Notes under the pieces: generated by a model
Databases searched by the model: none
What the model saw: the letters and a program-made list of their open reading frames with translations, nothing else
What the model was told of the DNA's origin: nothing
Origin: Candidatus Enterousia excrementavium
GTDB lineage: Bacteria > Pseudomonadota > Alphaproteobacteria > Rs-D84
DNA length: 37,164 nt
Reading direction: 5' to 3'
Assembly (NCBI GenBank): GCA_017694175.1
Contig: JADINE010000032.1
Span: 1-37,164, forward strand
Made by a program: the position numbers and the translations under genes
Shown: one piece after another, positions 1 to 9,065 of the stretch
Layout of the letters: the number at the start of each line of letters is the position of its first letter
How positions within the stretch are numbered: position 1 is the stretch's first letter

Positions 1-67
1 CTCAGTTGATTAGAGCATCTCGTTTACACCGAGAGGGTCGGGGGTTTGAGTCCCTCAACATCCACCA
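1..67 (+). tRNA. tRNA-Val (anticodon TAC), 5' end cut by window start
   Basis: Anticodon arm CTCGTTTACACCGAG with TAC anticodon, T arm GGGGGTTTGAGTCCCTC, acceptor AACATCC-A-CCA ending at 67. Confidence 0.88.
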
Positions 68-73
68 CAAAAT
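59..73 (+). repeat. 15-bp direct repeat copy 1 (CATCCACCACAAAAT), tRNA 3' end
   Basis: Exact copy at 251-265. Confidence 0.85.
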
Positions 74-75
74 AC

Positions 76-100
76 AATCGCCCAACGGGCGATTTTATTT
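76..100 (+). terminator. Intrinsic terminator after tRNA
   Basis: AATCGCCC-AAC-GGGCGATT stem followed by TTATTTT. Confidence 0.75.
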
Positions 101-250
101 TGTGCATGGGGATGTGGGACGAAAACCCCCGCGGGGTGTTTGACAATGAGTCAACGAGCATTTTAATAAAATGCGAGTGCAGTACGCCTTGGCGTACGTG
201 AACGAATGCCCCGCAGCCGGCGTATCGGCGCCGTGCGAGGGAGTCCCGGG

Positions 251-265
251 CATCCACCACAAAAT
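251..265 (+). repeat. 15-bp direct repeat copy 2 (CATCCACCACAAAAT), tRNA-3'-end-like
   Basis: Exact match to 59-73; also preceded by GAGTCCC, as in the tRNA. Confidence 0.85.
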
Positions 266-303
266 TTCGTTAACGAACGCAGTGAGTTTAAGAAATTTTA
301 GTG

Positions 304-330
304 CCACACGAAGCCTCGTGCGAAGTGTGG
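304..330. repeat. Palindromic repeat unit CCACACGAAGCCTCGTGCGAAGTGTGG (copy 1), terminator-like
   Basis: CCACAC/GTGTGG stem; followed by CTTTTTT; near-identical copy at 362-388. Confidence 0.8.
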
Positions 331-361
331 CTTTTTTGTTACCACACGAAAGCAAAAATTC

Positions 362-388
362 CCACACGAAGCCTTGTGCGAAGTGTGG
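362..388. repeat. Palindromic repeat unit CCACACGAAGCCTTGTGCGAAGTGTGG (copy 2)
   Basis: One-base difference from 304-330; followed by CTTTTT. Confidence 0.8.
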
Positions 389-500
389 CTTTTTCGGTAC
401 CACAACGGGCAATTGTATTTTGCCGGTAAAAAATCTTGGATTTTTATATGTGTATTTGCTATGGTTGCACTGAATAACATAACAGCAAAAGGATACCATA

Positions 501-833
501 ATGCCACAGACAAAAAAACAAGCGGTTACATCTGTTAACAACAATAAAACAATAGTTGGATGGGTTATTGGATTGGTCGTTGGGCTTATATCCCTGATTT
601 TTGTATATGGGATAATAAATGTTTCGTTCAGATCTGTGATAAAATCTGGTTGTATGGATGGCGGGGAAGTTAATGAAATGGCATGTGATTGCCTTGCGGG
701 TGTTGTGTCCGGAAAAATTTCGTTTTTTGGCAAGACGCAGTTACTTTTGTTTGGCGGCAGTCCTTTGGAATACATGGATGGAATTCCATTGGTCGAAATA
801 ATAGGATGTGGGCTGATCGGTTTTGATTTTTAA
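501..833 (+). CDS. Hypothetical small membrane protein
   Basis: 110-aa ORF, one clear TM segment (VGWVIGLVVGLISLIFVYGII), AAAGGA upstream of ATG. Confidence 0.55.
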   Translation: MPQTKKQAVTSVNNNKTIVGWVIGLVVGLISLIFVYGIINVSFRSVIKSGCMDGGEVNEMACDCLAGVVSGKISFFGKTQLLLFGGSPLEYMDGIPLVEIIGCGLIGFDF

Positions 834-860
834 TCGCGTTTTTATCAAAGGGGGAAAGAT

Positions 861-1508
861 ATGAAAAAATTAATTGGTTTAACAGCGGTATTGTCTGTGT
901 TATCAGCATGCACAACAATTAATCCGTACACGGGCCAGGCCCAAACATCAAAGGCCGTCTGGGGTACAGCCATCGGTGCGGCAACGGGGGCAGCAACTGG
1001 TGCGTTGGTATCTGATAACCATGGCACAGGCGCATTGGTTGGCGGTTTAGCGGGTGCTGCATTGGGTGGTGGTGTTGGGTATTACATGGACACCCAGGAA
1101 GCTGAATTACGCGCAGAATTGGCGTCAACAGGGGTAAGTGTTATTCGTGATGGTGATAACATTCGTCTGATTATGCCGGGTAATATCACATTTAAAACTG
1201 ATTCTGCGGATATTAATGCAGGATTTTATGCAACATTGAATTCTGTGGCCAAAGTTTTGAATAAATACGATAATTCCACGGTTATGGTTATGGGTTTCAC
1301 AGACAGCACAGGTTCGGCGGCATACAATCAAACATTGTCGCAAAATCGCGCAAGTGCTGTTGCTGCATATTTACAGGGCCAGGGCGTGAAATCAAACAGA
1401 TTTGAAATTTTGGCAATGGGCGCATCAAACCCGATTGCAGATAATTCAACTGCCGCGGGGCGCCAACAGAATCGCCGTGTGGAAATTAAAATTATTCCAA
1501 ACAAATAA
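861..1508 (+). CDS. OmpA-family lipoprotein with glycine-zipper N-terminal region
   Basis: Lipobox-like LSAC, GAATGAATGALVSDNHGTGALVGGLAGAALGGGVGYY, C-terminal OmpA motif (NRRVEIKI). Confidence 0.9.
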   Translation: MKKLIGLTAVLSVLSACTTINPYTGQAQTSKAVWGTAIGAATGAATGALVSDNHGTGALVGGLAGAALGGGVGYYMDTQEAELRAELASTGVSVIRDGDNIRLIMPGNITFKTDSADINAGFYATLNSVAKVLNKYDNSTVMVMGFTDSTGSAAYNQTLSQNRASAVAAYLQGQGVKSNRFEILAMGASNPIADNSTAAGRQQNRRVEIKIIPNK

Positions 1509-1511
1509 AAT

Positions 1512-1537
1512 AAAACCCCGCGTTTGCGGGGTTTTTT
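1512..1537. terminator. Bidirectional intrinsic terminator
   Basis: AACCCCGC-GTTT-GCGGGGTT flanked by AAAA and TTTTTT, between convergent genes. Confidence 0.85.
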
Positions 1538-1543
1538 ATAAGA

Positions 1544-2299
1544 TTACATTTGACGTCCGTGTCCGCGCAACCAGTTCAGTGCGCCGCGCACATACGTCTC
1601 TGCGCGTCTCGCGTCAAATTGCATAGTTCCCGGTTTTCTTAATTTGAATTCTGCGTCAATCCAAGTGTTGTAAGAAAATGGAATAACGTTGGAAATTCTT
1701 GTTAATTGTTCGGCGACGTTTTCACCCGACAATCCACCCGCATATCCGTGCGCATGCCCGGAAAAACGCGGCGTTTCCCATTTCACGGGGCTGCGCCCTG
1801 TGCCGTATGATGAATCAAACAGCAATGAAAATGGCACCCCTGTGTCATACAGTCGTGATATATACGATACAACCAGCGGGTTATCATTAAATGAAAATAT
1901 GAATTCATTATCTGGATAATCAGCGATAATGGCGGCCATTTCATTTTCATTGCGCAGATTCATTCCGTTGCCGATATTCAATTGCCAGCGCGGAATTGCG
2001 GGCCTGTTGGTTGCATATTTGCGTGCAGCCAACCATTGTTTTAATTCCGGCGCGATTTTCCCATTGCAAAAATCAGTGCACCAATCGCCGCCTATATGCA
2101 TTGCCAAATTTACTTCATTTTGTATATTTTCGCGCAGTATTTGATTAAACCACTTATTACGCACAGAATTTGCGCGCATAGTGTGTTGAGAGGTAACTAT
2201 GCCAATTTCCACTTTGTCTGATAAACGCCCCAGGCTGACAAGTTCCGCTGTATAATTTTCTTCGTTTGCCCCTGAACAAGTTATATACCGTAAGTCCAT
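1544..2299 (-). CDS. Conserved hypothetical protein, possibly TIM-barrel (TrpF-like) fold
   Basis: 251-aa ORF adjacent to rlmN; fold suggestion is tentative and from sequence texture only. Confidence 0.6.
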   Translation of the reverse strand: MDLRYITCSGANEENYTAELVSLGRLSDKVEIGIVTSQHTMRANSVRNKWFNQILRENIQNEVNLAMHIGGDWCTDFCNGKIAPELKQWLAARKYATNRPAIPRWQLNIGNGMNLRNENEMAAIIADYPDNEFIFSFNDNPLVVSYISRLYDTGVPFSLLFDSSYGTGRSPVKWETPRFSGHAHGYAGGLSGENVAEQLTRISNVIPFSYNTWIDAEFKLRKPGTMQFDARRAETYVRGALNWLRGHGRQM

Positions 2300-3406
2300 T
2301 TAATTTTCCTTTTTGCTATTATTCAATCGTAATTGTCCACAGGCACTCCCGATATCCTGACCGCGTTCACGACGTATACGAGTATGAATTCCGTTTTTTA
2401 TTAAAATATCCTGAAATCTGTGCACAGCATTTCCAGATGGTGCGACGAAATCGCGTTCATCAACTGTATTCCACGGGATTAAATTCACCATACAGTTTTT
2501 GCCACGTAATAATTCAGACAATTTTTCTGCATATTCGGGGGTGCAGTTTAATAATTCAGGTTCGCCATTTTCACCGGCCACAGCCAATAAAATATATTCT
2601 ATCATCAGTTGTCGATTGTGCAGACCAGAAAATTCAAACGCAGCATCCAATACATCACTTAACGGATATTTATTGTTGATAGGCATTATTTTACTGCGCA
2701 GTTCATTTGTTGGTGCATGTAACGATATTGCCAGATTAATTGGCCGTCCCCATTCTGTTAATTTTTTTATACCCGGCACAATCCCGCATGTTGACACAGT
2801 AATTTTGCGCCATCCGATACCCATATCGCTGTTTGCGCGTTCAATAAACCCGATTACATTATCTGTATTTTGCAACGGTTCGCCGGTTCCCATCACAACG
2901 ATATGCGACACGTCGCCATTATTAGCATCCCCATTTGGGTGTATTGGGCGTGGTGAAAATCTGTCGTCACGCAATTCCCATTGCGCCACCAAGATTTGAG
3001 CATAAATTTCATTTACAGTTAAATTTCGTTTAAGTCCCAATAATGTGCTTGCGCAAAATTTACAACCCATTGCGCATCCAGCCTGGGAACTTACGCAAAC
3101 ACTGTTGCCGTAACTTGTGCGCATTAAAACGCATTCAATTTGTTCCCCGTCCCCCAGGCCCAGTAAAAATTTTGTTGTTTGATTATCTGTGGATTGTAAT
3201 TTTTTAATAACCCGCACAGGCAACGTTTGCGCAACATCATCCAACTGGTTACGCAACGCCACAGGTAAATTTTTCATAGATTGAAAATCGGGTGCCCCCC
3301 GATTTAACCATTCACGAATTTGTTTGGCGCGAAATCTGGGTTGTCCCAAATTTTCGACGAATTCATTTAATTGTGCATCTGTAAAATCAAATAATATAGG
3401 TTTCAT
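2300..3406 (-). CDS. rlmN: 23S rRNA (adenine(2503)-C(2))-methyltransferase RlmN
   Basis: Radical SAM CxxxCxxC (CAMGCKFCAS), VVMGTGEPLQN, C-terminal TRIRRERGQDIGSACGQL. Confidence 0.97.
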   Translation of the reverse strand: MKPILFDFTDAQLNEFVENLGQPRFRAKQIREWLNRGAPDFQSMKNLPVALRNQLDDVAQTLPVRVIKKLQSTDNQTTKFLLGLGDGEQIECVLMRTSYGNSVCVSSQAGCAMGCKFCASTLLGLKRNLTVNEIYAQILVAQWELRDDRFSPRPIHPNGDANNGDVSHIVVMGTGEPLQNTDNVIGFIERANSDMGIGWRKITVSTCGIVPGIKKLTEWGRPINLAISLHAPTNELRSKIMPINNKYPLSDVLDAAFEFSGLHNRQLMIEYILLAVAGENGEPELLNCTPEYAEKLSELLRGKNCMVNLIPWNTVDERDFVAPSGNAVHRFQDILIKNGIHTRIRRERGQDIGSACGQLRLNNSKKEN

Positions 3407-4230
3407 AATTTATATCTGTCATCGTTTATAACAACCACAGCACGCCTGCGCAGTTGCTTTAATTGTTGGTCAGCCAGGAACATAGCCTGTTTAAATTGTG
3501 CATTTTGTTCAATTAATTCATCCAGTTTTTGATATTCTTCGGTTTTTTTGGTGCTGCACACCAGCAGTACAGATCTGTCCACCACGGGCGACCAAGTAAG
3601 CAACGGCAATGTTGCCACACGATTACGAATTTCATCCTCGAATTCATATTGCAGTGCGGTAAATTTTTGTGGTGCGCCGCCTAAATCGCGTGCCATTTGC
3701 ATTGCGTCATCGCAACTGTCGGGTTTGGTAAGTTTTGCCGCCACATCCCCAGGAATATCCACCAACCGTATGATGGTCATTTCGATTGGCAAACCCTGTT
3801 CACGTGCGATATTTGCGCGTTCATTTGCGATATCATTTTCGGTTACTTCCACTGTTGGCAAAATTGTACGCGCAACAACGATTTGCCATGCAATTTCCGC
3901 CCGCAACGCAGACAAAGCCATCGCCCGTTCAGTTGCTGACAAATCACCCAAATTCATTTTGGCCAGTTCTTTTTCAACTGTTTCATCATCTGGCACAACA
4001 TTAAAATTTTGTGCATAGGCCAACTTGACACTGTCATCAATAATGTTTTGCAATGCTACGCGTCGATTATCAGTGGACGATTGCCCCTGTTTGTTCATTA
4101 ACGAGACGCGCGCAGTAACATCCGCATCGGTCACAGGTGTCCCATTCACAGACGCCACCACAGACGCCGCATACCCCGGCATTGCCAGCAACAAAGAAAA
4201 TATTGTAACGACCAGTTTTTTCATTTCCAC
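3403..4230 (-). CDS. SurA-like periplasmic chaperone (N-terminal domain, divergent C-terminal part)
   Basis: Signal peptide, VVASVNGTPVTDADVTARV; lies directly after lptD, the usual surA position. Start may be 4224. Confidence 0.75.
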   Translation of the reverse strand: MEMKKLVVTIFSLLLAMPGYAASVVASVNGTPVTDADVTARVSLMNKQGQSSTDNRRVALQNIIDDSVKLAYAQNFNVVPDDETVEKELAKMNLGDLSATERAMALSALRAEIAWQIVVARTILPTVEVTENDIANERANIAREQGLPIEMTIIRLVDIPGDVAAKLTKPDSCDDAMQMARDLGGAPQKFTALQYEFEDEIRNRVATLPLLTWSPVVDRSVLLVCSTKKTEEYQKLDELIEQNAQFKQAMFLADQQLKQLRRRAVVVINDDRYKL

Positions 4231-4243
4231 ATCCCCTGCTTAA

Positions 4244-6256
4244 TCAGTATTGTTGGCCATTTATGGACATTCCAAATCTGAACTGGAATGTAGTTGTACC
4301 AACGTAATCGTATTTTACAGCATTATCACGACGATATTCCACCGACAAATAATAACACGGATGGGTATAGAATAATCCCCCACCATGGCGCTGGAATTGG
4401 CCGTCTGTCATGTTGAATATTGCATTAAAGCGCAAAGACCACCGATCAGTCAACTGGACACCAATCCCCGCCATTAATTCATTTATATCGTCATCAGTGG
4501 TATGTGCATCAATAAATTGCCGCGACCAAATATGCCCCAAATTCACAAAGTTTTTTGATGTTCCAATTATGGCGGATGTTTCCATATGGCGCAAAGACAA
4601 ATCTTCCTGGTCCAGACGGAAACGCGTTGTTAAATCAATCCATTTCATATTATCGTATTCCAGACGTCCGACATAGTCTGATGCCCCATGATGGAAACCG
4701 CTGTTTGGATCAGTGTTTGCGGGGTCTGCGAAATCATATGTTTGCCCGACAAAGATTTCGAATGTTTGTCCATCTGGATTGAATGCAGCATACCGCACAC
4801 CATAATCTGCATATGTTCCATTTTCCCATAAATCCAATCCGGCAAATCGGTTATTTGAAAACAGCGTTGCATCGGATAAAAACGTTCCGGCTGAATCATT
4901 GTTTAATGTAAATTGGTCTTCGTCTGTGCTGCGCATAACAGTTAAACGGGCGCGCGGTTCAATAACCTGGGTCCATCCATCAGATGGTCTGAATAATGGC
5001 AATCCCCATTCAACATAACCGCTGGGTAAAAATCTGTCTTTTAATCCTGAAAAATCTGCTTCGTCGATTAAATTTGTATTATGGAAATGATACACGTCAT
5101 ATCGTGCAGACAAACTGGCGGTAATTCTGTTGCCGCCCCACAGCGTCCATGGCGACACAATGCGCATATCGCCGATTAAACGCTGAGACGATGTTCCATC
5201 CCCAGAAATTCCCAAAACGTCAGCATTTAACTTCAAAAATGTTTCTTTGAACAAAGGCTCGGTTTGATACGTTGCGCGAATGTTCGGCAAAATGTTACCA
5301 GACGGTACAAATTGCATACCGGTCGAGGCACGTAATTCCTGGAATATATGTGCATCAGCAACAACATATCCACTTTGTCCGAACAATTCGATTTTCGCGC
5401 CTGAATCCAAATAGGGTTGATCGCCATAAAATCCGTATTTTTGCAGGAATGTTTTATCAGACGCGCGTTCCAAAAACACAGTTGCCCGCGCATATTCACC
5501 CAATTCGATTACGTCATTATTGAATATATACCAACGGTCATCGCCGTCCTGGTTATGTGTGTATGCACCATCAGTTCTGAATTGTGAATGATTAAGGTTT
5601 AATCTGTGTTCCAATTGGAACAATGGATTTTCTTCGGTTAAAATCGATGAAGTAAAAGTTAAATCATGCGTATCTGAAAAATTCACATACAATGGGATAT
5701 TAATTTGAGTTCCCATATTATTGGTTGAACCGAAATCAGGCATTAAAAAACCAGTTTTATGCCGAACACCTGGATCTGGCATTTCAAAGAAAGGCAACCA
5801 AAACACAGGGATATCATAAGTGCGCAACACAGGATTGTAAAAACGCAACATACGACTGTCCATATCGTGCACTATTTTTTGTGTAGTAATTTTCCAAGCG
5901 TCACCATACGCGTCACAATTATCACACGCGGTAAAACTTGCATCGTATGCAGTGGTAAGGATACCATGCCGCACTATGTTATCAGATTCCACATACACAT
6001 GATCGCCCAGCCATAATTTAATATCGTTGCCGAATAATTCGTTGCCATCCTGGGACAAATACGAATCAGTAAGTGTCATTCGTTGCCCAGTTTCGTTTAC
6101 TATTTCAGTATCCCCAATTGTTTTCAGTGTTCCTGATTTTACATCGTATTCGATTTTATCTGCGGTAATAGTTTTGGGTGTATCGATATCAACAGATGCC
6201 GCGCCCGCGGTAACAGGCGCGATACAGTAAACTAAAAATGCGTATATTTTCTTCAT
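4244..6256 (-). CDS. lptD: LPS assembly protein LptD
   Basis: Signal peptide, LptA-like N-terminal domain (ITADKIEYDVKSGTLKTIGDTEI), FLPFFEMPDP..KTGFLMPDFG, C-terminal beta-barrel. Confidence 0.95.
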   Translation of the reverse strand: MKKIYAFLVYCIAPVTAGAASVDIDTPKTITADKIEYDVKSGTLKTIGDTEIVNETGQRMTLTDSYLSQDGNELFGNDIKLWLGDHVYVESDNIVRHGILTTAYDASFTACDNCDAYGDAWKITTQKIVHDMDSRMLRFYNPVLRTYDIPVFWLPFFEMPDPGVRHKTGFLMPDFGSTNNMGTQINIPLYVNFSDTHDLTFTSSILTEENPLFQLEHRLNLNHSQFRTDGAYTHNQDGDDRWYIFNNDVIELGEYARATVFLERASDKTFLQKYGFYGDQPYLDSGAKIELFGQSGYVVADAHIFQELRASTGMQFVPSGNILPNIRATYQTEPLFKETFLKLNADVLGISGDGTSSQRLIGDMRIVSPWTLWGGNRITASLSARYDVYHFHNTNLIDEADFSGLKDRFLPSGYVEWGLPLFRPSDGWTQVIEPRARLTVMRSTDEDQFTLNNDSAGTFLSDATLFSNNRFAGLDLWENGTYADYGVRYAAFNPDGQTFEIFVGQTYDFADPANTDPNSGFHHGASDYVGRLEYDNMKWIDLTTRFRLDQEDLSLRHMETSAIIGTSKNFVNLGHIWSRQFIDAHTTDDDINELMAGIGVQLTDRWSLRFNAIFNMTDGQFQRHGGGLFYTHPCYYLSVEYRRDNAVKYDYVGTTTFQFRFGMSINGQQY

Positions 6257-7311
6257 TTTTTACACAATACAAATAATATCACACCCAGCACTGCGAAAAG
6301 CCCTGCAACCAAGCCGACAAATTCAGACAAACTTCCCACCATATTGGACACAGACATGTATAACGACATAACAATCGCCATCGCCGCAACTGCCACCGCC
6401 GGGGCAAAACTTGCGCGTCTGCGTAATAACGAAGAACGCAGCAATATTGTCGCGCACAGCGCAGCCAAAATCAAGTTCATCATTGGCCCCAGAAAACGGC
6501 TGCACAATTCGGCTAAAACCATTTTGTGCTGTTTTTCTGTATCCGAATTCAAAACATAATTGATTAATTCAGCGGTTGGAACCCGGCGTACTCGGAAAGA
6601 TGTTTCGCCTTCTTTATCGGCAACATTTAAATCCATGTCGAATGTATCAAATGTGCCGGTGGTAAGTGTATCGCCTTTGGCCTGTAACGAACCATTATTC
6701 ATTACGATTGATAATCCACGCGCCGTTGAAACCAGTTTTCCTTTTTCCGCGAATATTGTGACAGGCGCATCCTCGTCGCGCATATCAGACAGCATCACTT
6801 GACTTAAATCATGGCCAGAAACCTTGTCCACATACACAACCAGCCCATCTGTTATTTGCGTGAATGCGGATTCTTGCAATTTCATATGTGCCAATCCGTA
6901 ACGCAAATTCCATTGTGTTGAATAAAACAAAGCCTGGGTACGTGGCACGACCCATAAATTTAACACAAAATGTAAAATGGTAAGCACGCATGCCAATATC
7001 AGCGCCGGTCGTGCCAGTTGCCTTGGCGATAATCCGGACGCAGCCATAACTGTTATTTCATTGTCAGATATTAATTTATTATAAACAAAAATCACCGCAA
7101 TGAACGTAACGAACGGGATAATAATAGACATGATAAACGGCACCATAAGTACCGTAAGCCCCAAGAAACTTGTTAATTCCACCCCATAGTTCAACAAAAA
7201 TTTCATCATGGACATAATTTGCAACATCCATGCCAGTCCAGTCAGAACAAGCAACAGAATCACAAAAATCGCGACCAGCTGACGCGTAAAATATCTGTTC
7301 AGTATTTTCAT
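6253..7311 (-). CDS. lptG: LPS export permease LptG (YjgP/YjgQ family)
   Basis: MKILNRYFTRQLVAIFVILLLVLTGLAWM start and TM pattern; 4-bp overlap with lptD. ORF extends to 7338 but 7311 is the better start. Confidence 0.9.
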   Translation of the reverse strand: MKILNRYFTRQLVAIFVILLLVLTGLAWMLQIMSMMKFLLNYGVELTSFLGLTVLMVPFIMSIIIPFVTFIAVIFVYNKLISDNEITVMAASGLSPRQLARPALILACVLTILHFVLNLWVVPRTQALFYSTQWNLRYGLAHMKLQESAFTQITDGLVVYVDKVSGHDLSQVMLSDMRDEDAPVTIFAEKGKLVSTARGLSIVMNNGSLQAKGDTLTTGTFDTFDMDLNVADKEGETSFRVRRVPTAELINYVLNSDTEKQHKMVLAELCSRFLGPMMNLILAALCATILLRSSLLRRRASFAPAVAVAAMAIVMSLYMSVSNMVGSLSEFVGLVAGLFAVLGVILFVLCKK

Positions 7312-7375
7312 ATTTTTGCAGTATAAAGCCCAAAACACATACCGTCAAATTATATTTGAAATTTGCAGAATTTTC

Positions 7376-7404
7376 TTGCATTTAATCGATTCGGTATACA
7401 TAAT
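7376..7404 (+). promoter_or_regulatory. Candidate sigma70-type promoter for nusA
   Basis: TTGCAT - 17 bp - CATAAT; predicted start about 7411, just before the hairpins. Confidence 0.4.
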
Positions 7405-7413
7405 ACATGTGTT

Positions 7414-7470
7414 CTTAAAAGTTTTTTTAAGGGCGGGGTTGAAAAACCCCGCCTTTTGAATAAAAAGGCG
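7414..7470 (+). promoter_or_regulatory. nusA leader with consecutive and mutually exclusive hairpins (candidate attenuator)
   Basis: CTTAAAA/TTTTAAG (7414-7431); GGCGGGGTT-GAAA-AACCCCGCC-TTTT (7432-7457); CGCCTTTT-gaata-AAAAGGCG (7450-7470), overlapping the previous stem at 7450-7453. Confidence 0.6.
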
Positions 7471-7508
7471 ACATAAAAAACAAAATATTATCATAAGGAG
7501 AAAAACAA

Positions 7509-9047
7509 ATGTCTTTTGTTTCTATGCCACGTCAGGATTTGCTTTTGGCCATTGATTCATTGGCCCAGGAAAAGCAAATAGATCGTGAAATCGTTATCGA
7601 TTCACTCGAAGCCGCAATTGCAAAAATCGCCAAACATAAATACGGCGAAGAATTTAATATCACGGCTGAAATTGATCGTAAAAATGGTGCGATTCATGTA
7701 AAACGTTTGTTCGAAGTTATTGAATCGCCTGAATCCCGCGGTGAAGAATACGATGCCAACACGATGTTGACGGTGGCCGAAGCAAAAAAGTATGCTAAAA
7801 ATCCACAGGTTGGCGATATCGTCGAAGATGCCTTGCCAGAACCAGAATTTGGCCGTATGGCATTTCAAACTGCGCGCCAGATTATGACGGCTCGCGTTCG
7901 CGATGCTGAAAAGGGCCGCCAATACGAAGAATTCAAAGATAATATTGGTGATATCGTAAGTGGCGTTGTGAAACGCATTGAATTTGGTAATATTTTTGTT
8001 GATATAAATGGCAAAGCCGAAGGCTATATTAAAAGCAACGAATTAATTCCGGGCGAACGTTTGGCGGTTGGCGACCGTGTTCGTGCATTGATTATGGATG
8101 TGGCGCGTTCGAATACTGGGCCCCAGATTTTCTTGACCCGCACGCATCCGATGTTTATGGAAAAATTGTTTGTCCAGGAAGTGCCAGAAATTTACGAAGG
8201 CATTATCAAAATCAAATCGGTTGCACGTGCCCCCGGCAGTCACGCTAAAATCGCCGTTGAAACCCAGGATCCGTCAATTGATGCAGTTGGTATGACTGTG
8301 GGTATCAAAGGTACCCGTATCCAGCCGGTTATTAACGAATGCCACGGCGAAAAAATAGACGTTATTTTGTATTCAGACGATCCGGCTGTGTTCATTGTGA
8401 ACGCCATGCAGCCTGCCAAAGTTGCAAAAATCATTGTTGATGAAGATACGCGCAGCGCGGCCGTTGTTGTGAACGAAGACCAACAGTCTTTGGCAATTGG
8501 TCGTCGTGGTCAAAACGTGCGTTTGGCATCGCAATTGACGGGCTGGAACATCGATGTTATGAACGAAACCGAAGAGCAAGAACGTCGTGCCAAAGAAGTC
8601 AAAGAAAAAACAGAATTGTTTATTTCTGCGCTGGATGTGGATGAAATGCTGGCACATCTTTTGGTTACCGAAGGTTTCCGTACAATCGAAGAAATTGCAT
8701 TTGTGGATGCCGGCGAATTGGAATCCATCCAGGGATTCAATGCTGAATTGGCCGCAGAACTGCAAAATCGTGCAAAAGCATATTTGCAAAAGCAAGAAGA
8801 ACAGTACAAAGAAGATGGCCACAAAATTGGCATGTCGGATGATTTATTGAACTTTGATTTTATCAAACGTCCAATTATAATGCAGTTGGGTAATGCAGGC
8901 ATTAAATCATTAAATGATTTGGCTGATTTGTCCACAGATGAACTGATTGAAATTTTGGGCGAAGATACAATGAGCCCACGTTTGGCAGGTCGTGTGATTA
9001 TGAAAGCGCGCGAATTGGCATACGGCATAACCCAAGGCGAAGAATAA
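7509..9047 (+). CDS. nusA: Transcription termination/antitermination factor NusA
   Basis: S1 and KH domains (AVGMTVGIKGTRIQPVINECHGEKIDVI, LAIGRRGQNVRLASQLTGWNIDV). Confidence 0.97.
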   Translation: MSFVSMPRQDLLLAIDSLAQEKQIDREIVIDSLEAAIAKIAKHKYGEEFNITAEIDRKNGAIHVKRLFEVIESPESRGEEYDANTMLTVAEAKKYAKNPQVGDIVEDALPEPEFGRMAFQTARQIMTARVRDAEKGRQYEEFKDNIGDIVSGVVKRIEFGNIFVDINGKAEGYIKSNELIPGERLAVGDRVRALIMDVARSNTGPQIFLTRTHPMFMEKLFVQEVPEIYEGIIKIKSVARAPGSHAKIAVETQDPSIDAVGMTVGIKGTRIQPVINECHGEKIDVILYSDDPAVFIVNAMQPAKVAKIIVDEDTRSAAVVVNEDQQSLAIGRRGQNVRLASQLTGWNIDVMNETEEQERRAKEVKEKTELFISALDVDEMLAHLLVTEGFRTIEEIAFVDAGELESIQGFNAELAAELQNRAKAYLQKQEEQYKEDGHKIGMSDDLLNFDFIKRPIIMQLGNAGIKSLNDLADLSTDELIEILGEDTMSPRLAGRVIMKARELAYGITQGEE

Positions 9048-9065
9048 TTTTAACGGAGTATATTT

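Noticed and set aside
204-259. Second complete tRNA
   Set aside because: Only a 56-nt tRNA-like remnant; no proper D, anticodon or T arms.
95-775. 226-aa minus-strand ORF across the tRNA-downstream repeats
   Set aside because: Antisense to the better-supported 501-833 ORF and built from palindromic repeats.
8510-9028. 172-aa minus-strand ORF inside nusA (and similar antisense ORFs in infB at 9458..9817, 9825..10409)
   Set aside because: Shadow frames of strongly conserved genes.
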